A stretch of DNA of 64,000 nucleotides from contig NC_133658.1 of the NCBI RefSeq assembly GCF_037893015.1, positions 281,652,993-281,716,992 on the forward strand. The letters run 5' to 3'. The notes under the pieces were generated by a model. The model did not search any database. It was not told where the DNA came from and saw only the letters and a program-made list of their open reading frames with translations. The DNA is from Macrotis lagotis (taxonomy: Eukaryota; Chordata; Mammalia; Peramelemorphia; Peramelidae). Within the stretch, counting starts at the first letter, position 1. Each line of letters starts with the position of its first letter. A program made the translations under genes and the position numbers. This document shows positions 22,190 to 49,235 of this stretch, piece after piece.

Positions 22190-24035
22190 GAGGGGGTTGC
22201 TGAGGGCCAGAGCTGCAGAAGCAGTTCCTGAATTAATTTAAATTTCTGCTGCCAGCTGGGAGAGAGCAAGCTTGATGTTATCTGTAAACAGTCTGAGGGT
22301 CCCACTGGGACAGTTAGCACTTTATAAACCTGTCTTGCCTTAAAGGGCCAGAACTGGTGGGTAAGCAGGGGAATTCCTCCGGGATAGGTTCCTGGGTTCA
22401 CTGGCCTGGAGAGGAAGGCCTCGAGCCATGAGATGCTACAATTTTCTTTGAGAGTCTGTGGGTGGGGAGGAAAGAACAACCACACAATTTATTCATAAGC
22501 ATTTGAGCTGCTTTGGTAACAGATGGGGACACCCAGAAAGCAGAGGGCTCAGGAGGGCTTGTCTCAGATGCCTAGTGTATTCAGTCTGTGGACAAAGCCC
22601 CAGTTCTTCCCATGTGCCTTGTCCAGTTCAGTTCTTAGTAGACTCTCTGAGGAGTCATTTCCAAATAGTGTAAGTGGACCTTGTTCTTCTACAAATCTGG
22701 GTCTTCACATTAATCCTCACATCTAGCTAAAGTAGTCATTGTGAGAAGGAACTTGAACTTCAGAGAGCTGACATAAGTCATCCAAGGTCACATAGGGACT
22801 GGCATCCAACTCATTTCTTCAGACTCTTCTACCATACCACAGAGATGATGTCCATAGGCCAGAGGGAAGATCAGGCTTCTTCTTTTATAATTCCTCCAAA
22901 TTCAATAAAAGGAACATTTGAAACATTATTAAATAAGTCTCCTGATGTAATGGAATGAATGATTGAATGCAGGAGCATTGGAGATGCAACAGTACCTGCT
23001 CTTAAGGGGCTCTCACTCTAACCAAAGGGCATAAAACATTATGGGAGGGCATAGCTGCAGGGCAGATGGAAAAGTCCCAAAGTCCTAAGTAGAAGTTCAG
23101 ATGAATGTGCCTAGAAGTCTGGAGAGCATAGGGGTAGGACAGATGGTTAGGTCTGGTATCTTTCATTTCATCCAAAGGATTGTAGTTTGGTGTCTTCCTG
23201 CACACCCAAGTTTTATGAGTAGTGATATCTGCTTCCTAAGGCTGGGAGCTGGTATGAAACTACCTCTGATCCACTGGGAAAGAGGGGGTTGAACTGAAGA
23301 TCTGAATGGAGAGAAGATTCTGGATTCCTTTCAGGTGGAGGCAGGGATATTGATGTCCACTGGGAAATGAGGGAAGGATTAGAAAGAATGAGCAGGAAAT
23401 TTGACTTAGATATCCAAAGCAGAAGTAGCACAGGTGATATAGGCAAAATTCATCCCACACCCTGCCCTCCAGATCATCTTGTGACTATAGCAGGAACCCC
23501 CCAGTTGGATCTGTGCCCCTTTGCTGACTCAGGGCTCCACTGCAATGTCTGGTGGGGGAAATCAAGAAGTTTGAATGAGGTGACCTAGAGACCACAACAA
23601 CGACCACCTCCCCCATGAAGGCTCAGAGGACCATGGGATCTGCACTCCAGATCACATGGTACCCATCATCAGTCATTGTGGAGATGTGACTTTAACTTCA
23701 GCTTCACCCAGTGGGCAAGAAAGCCAGTCAACCTGAAGCAGTGAGGCACCCCAAGAAAAGAAGAGTGCAGTGAAACCATCATCATGATCAACATCTCCCT
23801 TTGGACCCCCAAGATCCATGCAAGATCCATCATGAATAGCAGCTCCTCAAAATTCATCAGCTCTGCCTATTACCCAATCCTCCACCATCAATGAAGGGAG
23901 CCACCCCTGCACTCCATTTCCTTAGCAAATCCCAACTACAGTAACCTACTAAAGCACCTAACCATGCCAAATGGTTCAACTTAAAAAATAGTAATGATTT
24001 TATCAAGTGAAAATGACATTAAAGAAATTAAATAT
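22190..24035. other. Unclassified non-coding stretch
   Basis: No SINE, LINE or host exon that I recognise across about 1.8 kb, apart from an old fragment near 22960-23030. Both strands have only short frames. 23450-23950 is faintly protein-like in composition (many CAT/ATC runs) but resembles no family I know. Confidence 0.4.
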
Positions 24036-24039
24036 GTTG

Positions 24040-24530
24040 GCAAAGAACTGGAGATTGAGAAAATACCCGTCAACCGGAGAATGGCTAAACAAGTTGTGCT
24101 ATCTGATTGTGATAGAACACTACTATGCTACAAGACATGAGTTGGTTTTAGAAAAACATGGAAAGATTTGCATGAAATAAGGAAGAGTGAAACAAGCAGC
24201 TGGAGACAGTAACAACAATATTGTTCAAAGAACAACTGCAAACAACTAAGTTATCCTGCTTATTATAAATACCTCAATTAACTACAAAGGACTTAGGAGG
24301 AAGAAGCCAGCCACCTCCAGAGACATAAAAGATAAACGGAAGTATTCATAGTATAGTTTTACATATATCTACATCTATGCATGTTTGTGAATATACTCAC
24401 ACACAAGCATATACACACACACAGACATATATAAAAACACACACATATGCTAGATAGTAGCCTTCTCTAGGAAGGAGGAAGATAGTTTGGAACTTAAAAT
24501 GTAATAAAAAATAAATTTAATTTTCAAAAA
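24040..24530 (+). mobile_element. L1 3' end fragment
   Basis: GGAGAATGGCTAAACAAGTT, then sequence encoding FRKTWKDLHEI, then an A-rich end near 24525. Same 3' family as 61190-61660 and, in opposite orientation, 19565-20195. Contains a CA-rich stretch at 24395-24450. Confidence 0.5.
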
Positions 24531-24639
24531 AAAAGAATGAGCAGAACAGTTGGAGAAGAGCACGCCTTGATAATTTTCTTGGATGAGTTTTAGGTGGCCT
24601 AAAATGGGAAAAGATGGTAATACAGGATCCTGGGAAGGG

Positions 24640-24940
24640 TCCCGGGTGCCAAATAGGCTTAGACTTTAGAATTATAAAAACTTGGGCTCAGGTCCTGAGA
24701 CTGATATTAGCTGTGTGATTATAGATAAGTCATTTAACATCTCAGTGCCTCAGAAAACTCTGTTTTTGCAAGGCAATGGGGTTAAGTAGCTTGTCCAAAG
24801 TCATACAGCTAGGTAATTATTAAGTGTCTGAGGTCAGATTTGAACTCAGGTTCTTCTGACTCCAGGGCCAGTGCTCTATCTACTGTGCCACCTAGCTTCC
24901 CCAGAAAACTCTAAATCAATAAGTTACACTTGAATTTATG
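24640..24940 (+). repeat. MIR interrupted by a SINE
   Basis: GGGCTCAGGTCCTGAGACTG, TAGATAAGTCATTTAACATC and TCAGTGCCTCAGAAAACTC; continues after the insertion at 24902. Confidence 0.45.
24762..24901 (-). mobile_element. tRNA-derived marsupial SINE with target duplication
   Basis: TTTTTGCAAGGCAATGGGGT, TAAGTGTCTGAGGTCAGATT and ACTGTGCCACCTAGCTTCCC in reverse orientation. cagaaaactct is repeated at 24751-24761 and 24902-24912. Confidence 0.9.
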
Positions 24941-25679
24941 ATCTGCATTTCTGGAAGGAATTTCTATTTAGGTAATATCACATGTATGGGCCAAAATATT
25001 GGAATTCATATTCATAATCACAGTCCAACCTGTCTCACATATTCTTAAGAGGGAAGTATTTTTGTAATCTTAGACCATGATCTAAATTTGAGATATTATT
25101 ATTAATTTGAACACTTATTCTCAGGAGGTCTATTTCTGGTACAGAGATGACCCTGAATTCTTGATGCTGTGCCAGCAGGGTACAAACTCTGGCAGAAGCT
25201 ATCAAATTGGAAAGCCTTTGAATTTGATAAACTGCTGGTGTTTGTTGTCTGAGTCCCAGCCTGAGTATAGAGAGGTTCGGCATTGGAGAGTTGACCAACA
25301 AGTGATGAATTTTTTCAGTCACTACAATTCATAAAGGCTGTCAAAGCATGAAGGTATTGCATTCTTTGCCAATGCAGGGAGTGCCCACACCCACCACATC
25401 ATGGATATTAGAAATATTGATGTAAGCATTCCCAAGGCCAATGGAGTTTAACAGAAGGACTCTCCCAGAGTACAAGGGATCAAAGTTATGGACAGACTAG
25501 AACCTCCCTCTATGCACACAATTGATCATAGAATTCACCTGGAAGAGAATCCATGTTTCTTTTTCTAGTTTCCAACAAGTCATTCTGTTAGTGGGCTCCA
25601 GATTCCCTTCCTTTAGGTCCCCCCTGGGGATTGGCAGGGCCCAGCCGGCAAAGTCAAGCCTGCCATGCAGCCTGTTCAT

Positions 25680-25950
25680 TAGAAGCTAAATTGTTACATG
25701 AATTCTAACTGCTACGTGGCCCTGAAGCTGTCAGCTGTGATTAACTCCTCTTAAGCTGACTGCGGACTTGTATAAGCTTACCACACAAGAGCCAGGCCAA
25801 AGGGGAGAAAGGAGATAATAGTGAAGAGAGACACATCACTCCTCTCAGCCTGTGAGGAGACCTAGGACAATAAATGGCACTCCTGTGAGGTGACTGTACC
25901 CAGAGAAAAGTAGCTTACAGAATGGAAGTCATGCATGGTATAGGAGATTG
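25680..25950. promoter_or_regulatory. Repeat-free island, possible regulatory element
   Basis: Unique, moderately GC sequence with GAAGCTGTCAGCTGTGATTA (E-box CAGCTG) and TTAAGCTGACTGCGG, about 6 kb below the LHX3 stop. Weak call. Confidence 0.2.
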
Positions 25951-26674
25951 GACATTTTCACCTGTTAAATGTCAAATGCACTGTTGAGATCCAATTAGGT
26001 AGCTAGATTCACCCCAACATCATTATTGCCCCCTTGACAATGAAATCTACTACCATCTTCCCATAGATCTTTGTCTTTTCTTTTCTCTTTATCCCTCCTC
26101 CTCCTTTTCTACCTTTTTTCTTCTTCTGCTTATCCATTCAGTTTTTCTTCTGCTTCCTTTCTCCCCACCTAACTCTTCAGATGGCAAACAACTATTTAAC
26201 ATTTCCTCTATTTCTAATCAGTGAGTAAAATCTTCCAAATCTTTTTAAAGTACCTATTGCATATCTGGAACTGGATCCTTTTCTATGTAGAATCCCAGAA
26301 TTGGAAGGAACTTTAAGAATCATCTAACTTTTCACTCTGAGCATATAGCTCTCCTTTATTATCGTTTATCATCCAGATTCTATGCCCTCCTCCAGTGATG
26401 GCAAGCTCAATACCTCATGAGACAATCCATTCCTTTCTGGAAGGTGAAGCAAAGCAAAGGAAAAAGAGGCCAAGACCTGAGTCAACACTACTGTCTCTTC
26501 CTTCTTAGCTAGTTCTGGGTCAAGGACACCAAAACTATCCCCAACTCACTTTAAACAAAAGGAATTCCCAGAGATGAGGTCCTGTCCCTCTCTCTAGCAT
26601 TCTAGATTTTACTACTCAGTTTCAAAGAAAGTATGAGACAAACAATACTTCAGAATTCAAATTCAGGATTTAAG

Positions 26675-26925
26675 CCTCAGCTCAGCTCACTAGAATAGTG
26701 GATAAAGCACTGGAATAAAGAATCAGGAACTTATTTTCATGAGCTCAAATCCAATCTCAAACACTTACTAGCTGTATGACAAGTCATTTAACCCTGTTTA
26801 CTTCAGTTTCTTCATCTATAAAATGAGATCAAGAAGGAAATAACCAACTACTGCAGTATCTTTGTCAAGAAAACCCCAAATGGGGTCAACTAGGAGTCAG
26901 ACAATCAAAATGACTGAACAAAAAT
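26675..26925 (+). mobile_element. RTE-tailed SINE
   Basis: AGAATAGTGGATAAAGCACT, GAGCTCAAATCCAATCTCAA, then ACTGCAGTATCTTTGTCAAG, AAAACCCCAAATGGGGTCAA and GGAGTCAGACAATCAAAATG. Confidence 0.75.
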
Positions 26926-28349
26926 CAACTCATTTACTAATCATAACGTCAGAGAAGTCACTTGATCTTGCTGGGCCTCAGATCTCTTGTTTCTAAAATA
27001 GAGATAATTATGGAATCATAGAGACAGCTTATCTAACTCTTCCCTAATCACCACATCCCTTCTCTGGGTGGTTGTGAAAATCAAATGAGAAAGTTAATGG
27101 GTGTGAAAGTACTTTGTAAACTCTATAGCACCTTATGGGTAAGATGAGATCATTCACATTGATCAATAAATAACCCAATAAATAGACCAAGCGAACCACA
27201 GAGACCACTAGTCCACATGTATGAAATATTGACCAGCTAATGTTAATCTAATGTTAAAGTTTTCATTGACTCTATTCTTTTAACACAGTCAAATGATACT
27301 GCCACCCCTACTATCGAGCAGGCTTTTTCTAAAGTGAAGCTTCTACTGAGGTCGATAGTTCTGGGAAATAGTTTAAACTATTAAAACTACCCCTGAATAT
27401 ATTTTAAAGTATTCCTTTAAGTGGGGTGGCTCAGGCTTTGTCTATGCTTTCTAGCCCAAAAGACTGAGTCTCTTAACTGACAGGTATCAGTTTATAATTT
27501 CAACAGTTCCAGCAGAGTATCTCTATAGTTTTTCACTTGGGCAATGAACAGAACAGAACAGAATTTTTTCTGTTTTGGAACAGAAAAAGACTCAGAAAAG
27601 TTTTTTGTATATTTGAATAGGGTTGCTGCCCTGACCTTTACACAACTGAAGTGAGAACCTTGAATTGAAGGCAACTTCATTGCATAGAGGAGGGATCAGA
27701 TAGGTGGAGTCAACAAGGAAAGACTTCCTAGATCTAGTAGGGCCAGGTCACGGGTAAGAGGAGAGGGGAATCACCAACAAGTAATTGACTTTCCCTTCTT
27801 TAGAGCAGGTTGCTATTGACTGGAATAACTGAGAACCTGGTTCAGGATTGCCCTCCACCTCTTTGACCCTCCTGCTGTCTCCATCTCGTCTTCCTTCAGT
27901 TTTCTAGATCTAGAGATGGCAGCCAAACAGTTCTAAATGAGGAAACATAAAATGTTCATCTGAAGGGGCTCTTCTAGATCACCTAGTGGTACCCCCTTCA
28001 TCTTACACAGAAAGAAATTGATTCTCCAAGAAGTGAAATGACTTATAACTTATTAGAATATGTCACACAGAATAAAGCCAGGAATAAAATAGGTCTTGAC
28101 TTCGCCAACTTCTATCCTTCATAAAAGCCCTTAGCAATATGTAACCTAAGGAACAATCATGGGGAAATTTGTCTTTGGTTTCCATTCCCCACAATCTTCC
28201 TCAAAGCACCTAGTTTCCTTCACTTGATTTTCCCCACCTCCAACCTCATGATACTGTATCCAAGCAACATCCCAGGATTTTATCTGAAAGCAAAGATGAT
28301 AATCCTTCACAAGGTTATTTTGAGGAATGAATCTTGTCAACTTCAAATA

Positions 28350-28480
28350 GCACTGAGAGGCATGATAGATAGAGTTGGCCTTGAATGGTCTTGATCTTGG
28401 GTCCCAGGGTTTTCTGGGTTTAAGTCCTGCTTCTGACATGTACTAGTAGGGTGTTCATGGGCAAATGACTTTTTCTCTAA
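28350..28480 (+). repeat. MIR-like fragment
   Basis: TTTCTGGGTTTAAGTCCTGC and TAGGGTGTTCATGGGCAAAT. Old and weak. Confidence 0.35.
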
Positions 28481-29639
28481 CACTAAAAATTTTAAGTTTA
28501 GTCTTAGAAATAACAGGCATAATCAAAGACTCCAGTTTGTGACAGATTCAAGGACTATGAATTTCAGAGAGATGATTTGCTGGTCTGCATTGATAGAGAA
28601 GGGTTTCCACACCAAGAAGTTCCATACATTGATGAAATTACAAATCCAGGTCTTCAACAAACCTGCTACCCATGCAAAAATATCCTTTATTAATCTTAAA
28701 ATTACATAATAAAAGTTTATCTGTGCTGAAATAAAAAATGTAAAAAGCATTGTAACAAGTCCCATTTCTGCAACTAACTTGGGTAAGTCACTTTCTTTTT
28801 AAACCCTAATTTCCTTATCTATACAATGAAGTGGTTGGCCAACATAATCATGAAGATCCCTCCAAACAAAAAAATTCTAGGATCCTCTGACTCTTAAGAA
28901 CTTTGTGATAGAGATATCATCCAAAGGAATAAGTTATTTTTTGAACCCATAATGTTTTTAACTAAGAATAACCACTCTGCTAATGAATGAGAAGAAAGCA
29001 AAGAAGTCCTTGAAGCAGTACATTTAAGCTAACTCTATGGAAGTCCAGGATGTCTCCTTGGTTAGGAGACTTGATTAGGTCTCAAAGACTGGCCAGTGTA
29101 ATGGATCAAAGGCAGTATCTCATTGCATGAAGCTTTAATTAAATATACCCAAATAACTTCCCAAATGAGCTATCCACTTAGTCTTGCCTGTTAAGCACAG
29201 CCAAGCTCCATGGGGCTTATGCTCCCTCTAAACCTCCTCCTTTCACTTGCCCCGGTATCTCCCTCCCATAGAAAGTGAAATCAGAAGAATCTTCTGGTTT
29301 CAAATAAGGAAATACCCCACAAGTATTCAGACCAAATCCCAACAGTGCATGGAACATGCCAAAAGACTAGAGAATTGCAAATGTTGAAACTACCTCTTAT
29401 GAATAGATTTAGAGCTGGAATATACCTTCAAGGTCATCCAGCCTAACTTTCTAAACTTATGAATGAGTGAAGTGAGATTCTAAAAGGCAAAATGATTTTG
29501 GTCAAGGTCATAGAAGTAACCAATAGTGGAAGCAGGATTCATATCCATGCCCTTTAATACTAAATTATTTACACATAGTTGCTTAATGCTTTATGCATTC
29601 ATCCAAATTCAGCATTCCTTATACTATACTATGCTGCCT

Positions 29640-30150
29640 CTTTAAATCCTCTTAGAGTTGCAAACTTCAAACAACTCAAACACTCAAGAACTCTATCCAT
29701 AAGTTCTCAGACATGGTTGAACCCTCATATCTAAGCACATTGTTTATAAATAAAATGCTTGTAGTTTTAGCTATTCCTCACACATGCTCCATTTCTCATC
29801 TCCATGTCTTTGCACTGGTTGTCCCTGATGCCTGGAATGCAATCTCTTCTCACTTCCACCTCTTAGAATCCCTATCTTTGTTCAAAGCTAAATTCAAACA
29901 CTACCTCCAATTTAATAAAGCCTTTCCTGATCACCATCTAATTTCTAGGGCCTCCCGCCACCCAAATTGCCTGGTCTTTACTTTGTATGTATTTTGCATA
30001 TAATTATATCCAGATGCAAGTGTTATTTCTCAGATAGAAATATAAGCTTCTTGAGAGCAGAGATTTTTTTTCAGCTTTGTTTTTATATCCCTAAGGATAC
30101 ATACTAGGTACAGAGTGTATGCTTAATAAATATTTTTTGATGAATTGACT
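29640..30150 (+). mobile_element. L2 LINE 3' end
   Basis: Clear L2 3' series: CATTTCTCATCTCCATGTCT, TTTGCACTGGTTGTCCCTGA, GCCTGGAATGCAATCTCTTC, AAGCTTCTTGAGAGCAGAGA and GCTTAATAAATATTTTTTGA. The best-preserved L2 in the window. Confidence 0.75.
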
Positions 30151-30594
30151 ATCCCTATTACATAAGGGGAAAGTAGGAACCACTTTGCCCTCTCCATCTA
30201 TGCTTAACCTAAGACCAGGGTAAATGATTTGATTTCAAATTCCCTTTCCCATGACACCAAATACATACAAATTGATTGTGCATGTGTCCATACACGCAAT
30301 TTCTTTAGAGACTTAAGAAACCAGTAAGTCCAACTTGTACCTGAACAAAAAGACCTCCTACACTATTGCAGCATAGCTCTGTTCATATTCCAAATCCTTA
30401 GAAAAAGGAACTGATTTTACAAAAGATGCAAATACTGCCAGACTGCTTGCTTCTTCTATGTCAAGATGAATGTGCATCTCTTTAAACAAAATGTCTCATT
30501 ATTTTCAAAAAGGGGTTTTGGCTGCCCAGACTGGGCATCCTTATTACAAAACTAGTAAAAGATATTTTAAAATAAATGGACTTTAACTGACAAA
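30151..30594. other. AT-rich non-coding stretch downstream of LHX3
   Basis: Nothing recognised between the L2 copy ending near 30150 and the candidate LHX3 poly(A) signal. Confidence 0.4.
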
Positions 30595-32134
30595 TTTATT
30601 GAAGTCTTGAAATATCTGATCATCAGAGAATAAATAAAAGACACTGGACGCTCACATAATCTACAGTTAGTTCAATAGTCAGCTTTACAAGTAACAACAT
30701 ACATGTGATTTTGTCTTTTTGTTCTCATTTTTTACAGTCAATTCTCCCTGGGACTGTGGGACTTCCTGAAATGCAGACGCCTCCTATGGTGACCAGTGGC
30801 CAATGGCAGACAAAATAGAGACTTTGTGGGACAGACTCCTTGTCCAAGGGAAAGCTGTATCAAAGCCTGGATGTAAATCCAACATAGGGACAAAAGCAAG
30901 AGGGTGTTGGCAACAGACATTAAGTGCAGTACAAACCATTTTGGGTTGTCCCTGTTTTAGAAGAAACCAGCAAAAGGGGAACCCTATGTGGAAACAAATT
31001 TAAACCAGTCTTGGCAGGGAAAACAATCCCTTGGAAAGGATATGCTCAAACAGAAGAGGAGCTGTCTGCTATATTCACCAGGCAGTTTCATGTGGATGGA
31101 AGGAAACAAATAAATAGAGGCAGCCCCAACTAATAGAACTCTTCCTTACTCAAGAGGTTGGAGCTAGGGGTAGGGTGGTGTGGGGGGATGTCATTGAGTA
31201 AGTAGTGATCTAGGACTTTCTCACTCATTCCAGATAAACAGGGATATATATAGGGGGGGTTGAGTAGGGATGATAGTTGGAGCAGAGAAGCTGTCTGCAT
31301 TAGTGAAAGACACACAATGCAAATAATTTTACACATTGTCATTATAAAGAAAGATACTAAAACTCTGGTAAGTGAAATTGTGTTAGTCATTGAAACACTG
31401 TACCAGCTTTCCAACCAGTGTTCTGGAAGGGTGGGTCAGCAATACTGAAGGTCCTGACTGTCTATGCTGAGTTGTTGACTCATGTGGAAAGTAAATAAAT
31501 TATGAATTTGTGGGGCTCCAAAAAATATTTTTTTTAAAACTAAAGTCACTGACATTTGATGTGTAAACAGTAAATGTGAATAATAATAACTAATGACAAT
31601 AAAAATCCCAAAATGTCAGCTATGTTGGACAAATATAGGGAAATACAGTCAGAGAATGATTGAAAAAGGGATTGGCTGTATATGAAACAATATTTCTCCT
31701 CTAGCAGTTCAAACATATTCTGTTAAGGGATGAAACAGAAGGTTATTTAAAAATAATAATAAAAGCAAATACCAGCCTTTTAAGTTGGAGACTGCTAATG
31801 AGGCCCAGTCCATTCTCATGTACGAGAAAGCTGAGTCAGAAAGAAAAAAAGGAGAGTTCTTCAAACCTGAAAAGTCTCCAACTGGGGAATTCAGTCTTGT
31901 CCTGAAAGAACCTGGGGAGGGGGTGTCCCCTGAAATTCTTTCCCTGCATCCAAAGTCTTCAAGGTGGCCCATGACCTGGTTGGATGTTCAGCACATGAAG
32001 AGGGAGGGTGGGCAAGGGCCCATCCTTCTGTCCCTTTACCCCCTCCTCCCCATAGATGTAGCCTGTAGTCCTGCTGATCTCAGATACTCAGCCTGTGGCT
32101 TCAGGCTCCATTAGAATTGGGAATGCATCCTGTA
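30595..32134 (-). other. LHX3: Candidate LHX3 3' UTR and poly(A) signal
   Basis: Downstream of the LHX3 stop no tRNA-SINE interrupts the sequence until below 29.6 kb. The first clear minus-strand AATAAA hexamer I found is at 30595-30600 (TTTATT on the plus strand), which would give a 3' UTR of about 1.5 kb. A weaker variant signal closer to the stop could be used instead, so the end is a guess from the sequence only. Confidence 0.3.
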
Positions 32135-45810
<13,676 letters not shown>

Positions 45811-46554
45811 CCCTGATGCCCTGCTTCGGCCCGGGCTCTCGTTCCCAGAGGCTGACTTGGAAGGACAGAGACTTCTTCCCCAGCCCGTTCTGTGCAGACC
45901 TAGAGGTGCTGTGTGCGCTCGGCCGGGGCGAGAAGGGCGGGCAATGGGACGGGGGCCGGTGCGCGGGGCTGGGGGTTGGGAGGGAGTAAGGGCCAGCGTC
46001 GGAGACGCCCCTCGCCCTCCTCTGGGGCCAACCGGGCTGGTGCACTCGGCTTAACAAAACCGCGGGCCTGGAGGCTCTGGGAGGAGAGCTGTCCAGCGTG
46101 CTGGAGGGAGGTGCCCACGCGGCCTCGCTCTCCGCCCCTGACTCTGCCCCCGCCCGAGGCTCCGCCTGGTCCCGGCTCCCCGGGGGCCGAAGGACAGCCC
46201 GCCCCACTTTGAAGTCTTTTAAAGACTCCATCTCGGCATGTAAAGCCCACCAAAGACCCAAAGAGCTGAACTGCGGAGCGCCGGGTTTCTGACTTTATTC
46301 GGGTCTGGAACCTTGTGTGAATGGCCCCAGATACTGGTTTCTTCGCTGAACGCCCGATTTCCAACCTGTGGGACTGGGTCTCGGACGTGTGGGATAAGGG
46401 CTTCCCAGCTTCGCTTTCGGCCTTCCCCGGCCCGGTTCCCGCATCCTCCTGATCTCTTTACACAAACTTCCTCTTGAGTGACACTAATGAAGCAGGTAGT
46501 CTTTTGGGGGATGAGGGGGTTTAGTACCGGAGGTTTCCTGTTAAGTTGTAGCCT

Positions 46555-46760
46555 TCATTTATTTCGCCTCAGGTACTTAAGCTGTGTGAGCCTGGGCAAG
46601 CCGTTAAAGCTCTTTCAGTCTCAGTTTTCTCATCTTCAAAATGGTCGCAATCTCATTGGTTAAAAAATAGCATCTATAATAACATCACGTATCTGTGAGG
46701 TCGAAATGAGGTGAAAAGTAAAATATTTTACAAAGTTTAGTGAACTGCATAAATGCTAGC
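46555..46760 (+). repeat. MIR
   Basis: AGCTGTGTGAGCCTGGGCAA, CAGTTTTCTCATCTTCAAAA and ATGAGGTGAAAAGTAAAATA, in MIR order, just upstream of the LHX3a CpG island. Confidence 0.6.
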
Positions 46761-47805
46761 TATTGTTGCGTTATCCTTTTATTTTAGATAATGTGTTTCC
46801 CGCTTACACTGAGCAGCAGAATAAGTTCGAGCCACCCCTGTGGTGGAGAAAATCACCCTCACGCATCCTAGGAAATTTCATCTATAAAAGAGACACCTAA
46901 CTATACTCCGAGCTGAGTAGAGAACCTCCTAACTCACTTTCCTTACCAAGCCTTGCACTCTAGGATCCAAGGCGTGGTCATTTTCTGTTAGGTTTAGTCT
47001 CTTTGACCAGTTGGAAAAAAAAAAAGAAACATCTCTGAGGACTTCTGGACCTTGCACTTTCCCCCAGAGACTCACAGCAAACTCTTCATTTGTGAGTCAA
47101 GCGTTCAAGTGGTTTAAAGCGCTGCCATTGTTGTTATATGCCCTTCTAACTTCTAACTTCACTCACTCTCCACCATTCTCCACGGGTTTGGCAAGCCTTA
47201 GGACTTCCAGTGGGACTGGGAGAAGCCACCACCACAAAGCAGGTCTGGCATCCCAACTGTTCAACAATGTTCATACAAAGTAGGAAGTTCCTGGCCATCT
47301 CATCACTTTGTTGCTTTCCTCTCTTCTTGGAGAGGAGTTAATGAAAGTGCCTGCAGACCACGGCATGACCCATATATGACGCTGTTTTTAGAAGGACCTT
47401 GAGAAAGATTAAAACCATTCTACCATGGGCCTAGACTGGGGTTAATAGAACCTTATTCAGAAAATTTCTCCCCCCCTTTTTCTTTTCTCTATCCCCCCAT
47501 TTTTCTCCTTCATCATCCAATACCCCCCCCCCCCCATTTTCCCTCCTAAACTGCGGTTGTGCAACCTAATGAAATCAAGTCCTGTCCCCAGTGAGCAAAG
47601 TCTGGGAGGACAGGGTGGAAAGAAATAAAATACCAACTCACATAACTATAAAGTGAAAGCAAAGAACACTTGTGAGCAGGTGTACATTTGCTGAATCATT
47701 TGCATAAAGGTCCCTATAGGGCATTGTACACCTTTCTAAAAAACTTTTGCTTCCCACTTGAGGCTTCACTGTAATACAACTTTACACATCACCAAATAAA
47801 TGCCT

Positions 47806-48002
47806 TGCTGTTGTTCAATCGTTTTACTCGTGTCTAACTCTATCCAGACCTCATTTGGAGTTTTCTTGGTAAAGATACTGGATTGGTTTGCTATTCCTTT
47901 CTCCAGTTCATTTTACAGATGAGGAAACTGAGACAAACAGGGTTCAATGAAGTCTTCCTAATTTCGTCTAGCATTCTATCCATCCTGTCACCTGTCTGTC
48001 CC
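47806..48002 (-). mobile_element. RTE-tailed SINE
   Basis: TGTTGTTCAATCGTTTTACT, TTTGGAGTTTTCTTGGTAAA, TTTTACAGATGAGGAAACTG and CTATCCATCCTGTCACCTGT. Shortened in the middle. Confidence 0.75.
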
Positions 48003-48226
48003 TATTCCAATTTAACAATGAGGAAACAGGTTGTAAAGTGATGCTCACAGTCAGACATTAAGTATGCATTGGAGGTGGAACTTGAAACCATAACTTTTCT
48101 ATATTTTTTCCATTTACCACAAACAAATGTTGCCTCTTAATTAGCAAATTCACATATTATCTCAAGAAGAAAAGATCCAGTTGGATGCTCATCTCTGATT
48201 CCTCCTCTCTACCAACCCCACCCCCC

Positions 48227-48367
48227 TTTTTTTGCATGGCAATGGGGTTAAGTGGCTTGTTCAAGGCCACACAGCTAGGTAATTATTAAGTGTCTGAGGC
48301 CGGATTTGAACTCAAGTACTCCTGACTCCAGGGCCGGTGCTCTATCCACTGTACCACCTAACCCCCC
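48227..48367 (-). mobile_element. tRNA-derived marsupial SINE
   Basis: TTGCATGGCAATGGGGTTAA, GAGGCCGGATTTGAACTCAA and CTATCCACTGTACCACCTAA. It sits in C-rich DNA, which hides the target duplication. Confidence 0.85.
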
Positions 48368-49070
48368 TCCCCACCCCACTGTTAACAATTCCTTTAGGTT
48401 CCAATGGTCAGAAAATCTGCTTCTTTGTTCCAGAGAACCAATAATTTCCTCAGTTGAGAAAGGGAAATAAGTGAGAGGAAACTGGAGGTTAAGGACCACA
48501 AGTGAGAGCAAGTTCTTCAGAAATAAAATTGGGCTTCTAATGGGATTTGTGTGAGTCTAAACCTCACCATTTACTGAATATAATGGACTTGGACAAGTTA
48601 TTGTCTCTCTGTAGTTCTCATTTTTCACATTTGCAAAATGAGGGGACTGGACCGAATGATTCTTATTCAGTTGCAATTGTGAAATTATTTTATCAAAGGG
48701 ACTGCTGCACATATTTCTCCCATGGAAAGCAAATTTTCTGTTTTCCCATGCTGCTCAGGACTTGAATTCAGAACTGTAATTTTCTGTCATTAGCATCGAG
48801 AAGCAGTATGGAATAGTGGTTCAAGTCTCATCCCAAATAGTGTGTGACAATACACAACTCATAACCTCTCAGTGACCCAACCTACACTGGTAGAGAAAGT
48901 TCCTCAACAGGTTTCCTGCACTGTCATAGGTCCAGTCTCTATCATATTGGTACTCCTGATCTCACAATTTTATTTGAGGGAATATCCCTGCTCATCTTCA
49001 CTCTCCCATTTCCATTCTCACCTTCCTTTGCTCCTTTATTTGCTCCTTTAGAATTGAAAAGGATTTGGTG

Positions 49071-49220
49071 GGGCAGTTCAGTGGTGCAATGGATAGAGCA
49101 CCTGCCCTGGAGTCAGTAGGACCTGAGTTCTCCAACCTCAAACACTTAATAATTGTCTAGCTGTGTGATCTTGGGCAAGTCACTTAATCCCATTGCCTTA
49201 AATAAATAAAATTTAAAAAA
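49071..49220 (+). mobile_element. tRNA-derived SINE, AAATAAATAAAATTT-tail type
   Basis: GGGCAGTTCAGTGGTGCAAT, ACCTCAAACACTTAATAATT, tail TTGCCTTAAATAAATAAAAT. The duplication gaaaaggatttggtg (49056-49070) and gaaaaggatctggtg (49221-49235) flanks it. The B-box area is slightly deleted. Confidence 0.9.
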
Positions 49221-49235
49221 GAAAAGGATCTGGTG

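Larger units (their letters stand above)
45811..49235. other. Intergenic DNA between LHX3 and QSOX2
   Basis: Begins with the exon 1a CpG island and then becomes AT-rich with an old MIR (46555-46760), a poly-C run at 47522-47536, an RTE-tailed SINE (47806-48002), and two tRNA SINEs (48227-48367, 49071-49220). Diverged MIR-like pieces lie at 48520-48680 and 48795-48885. I see no gene. Confidence 0.6.
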
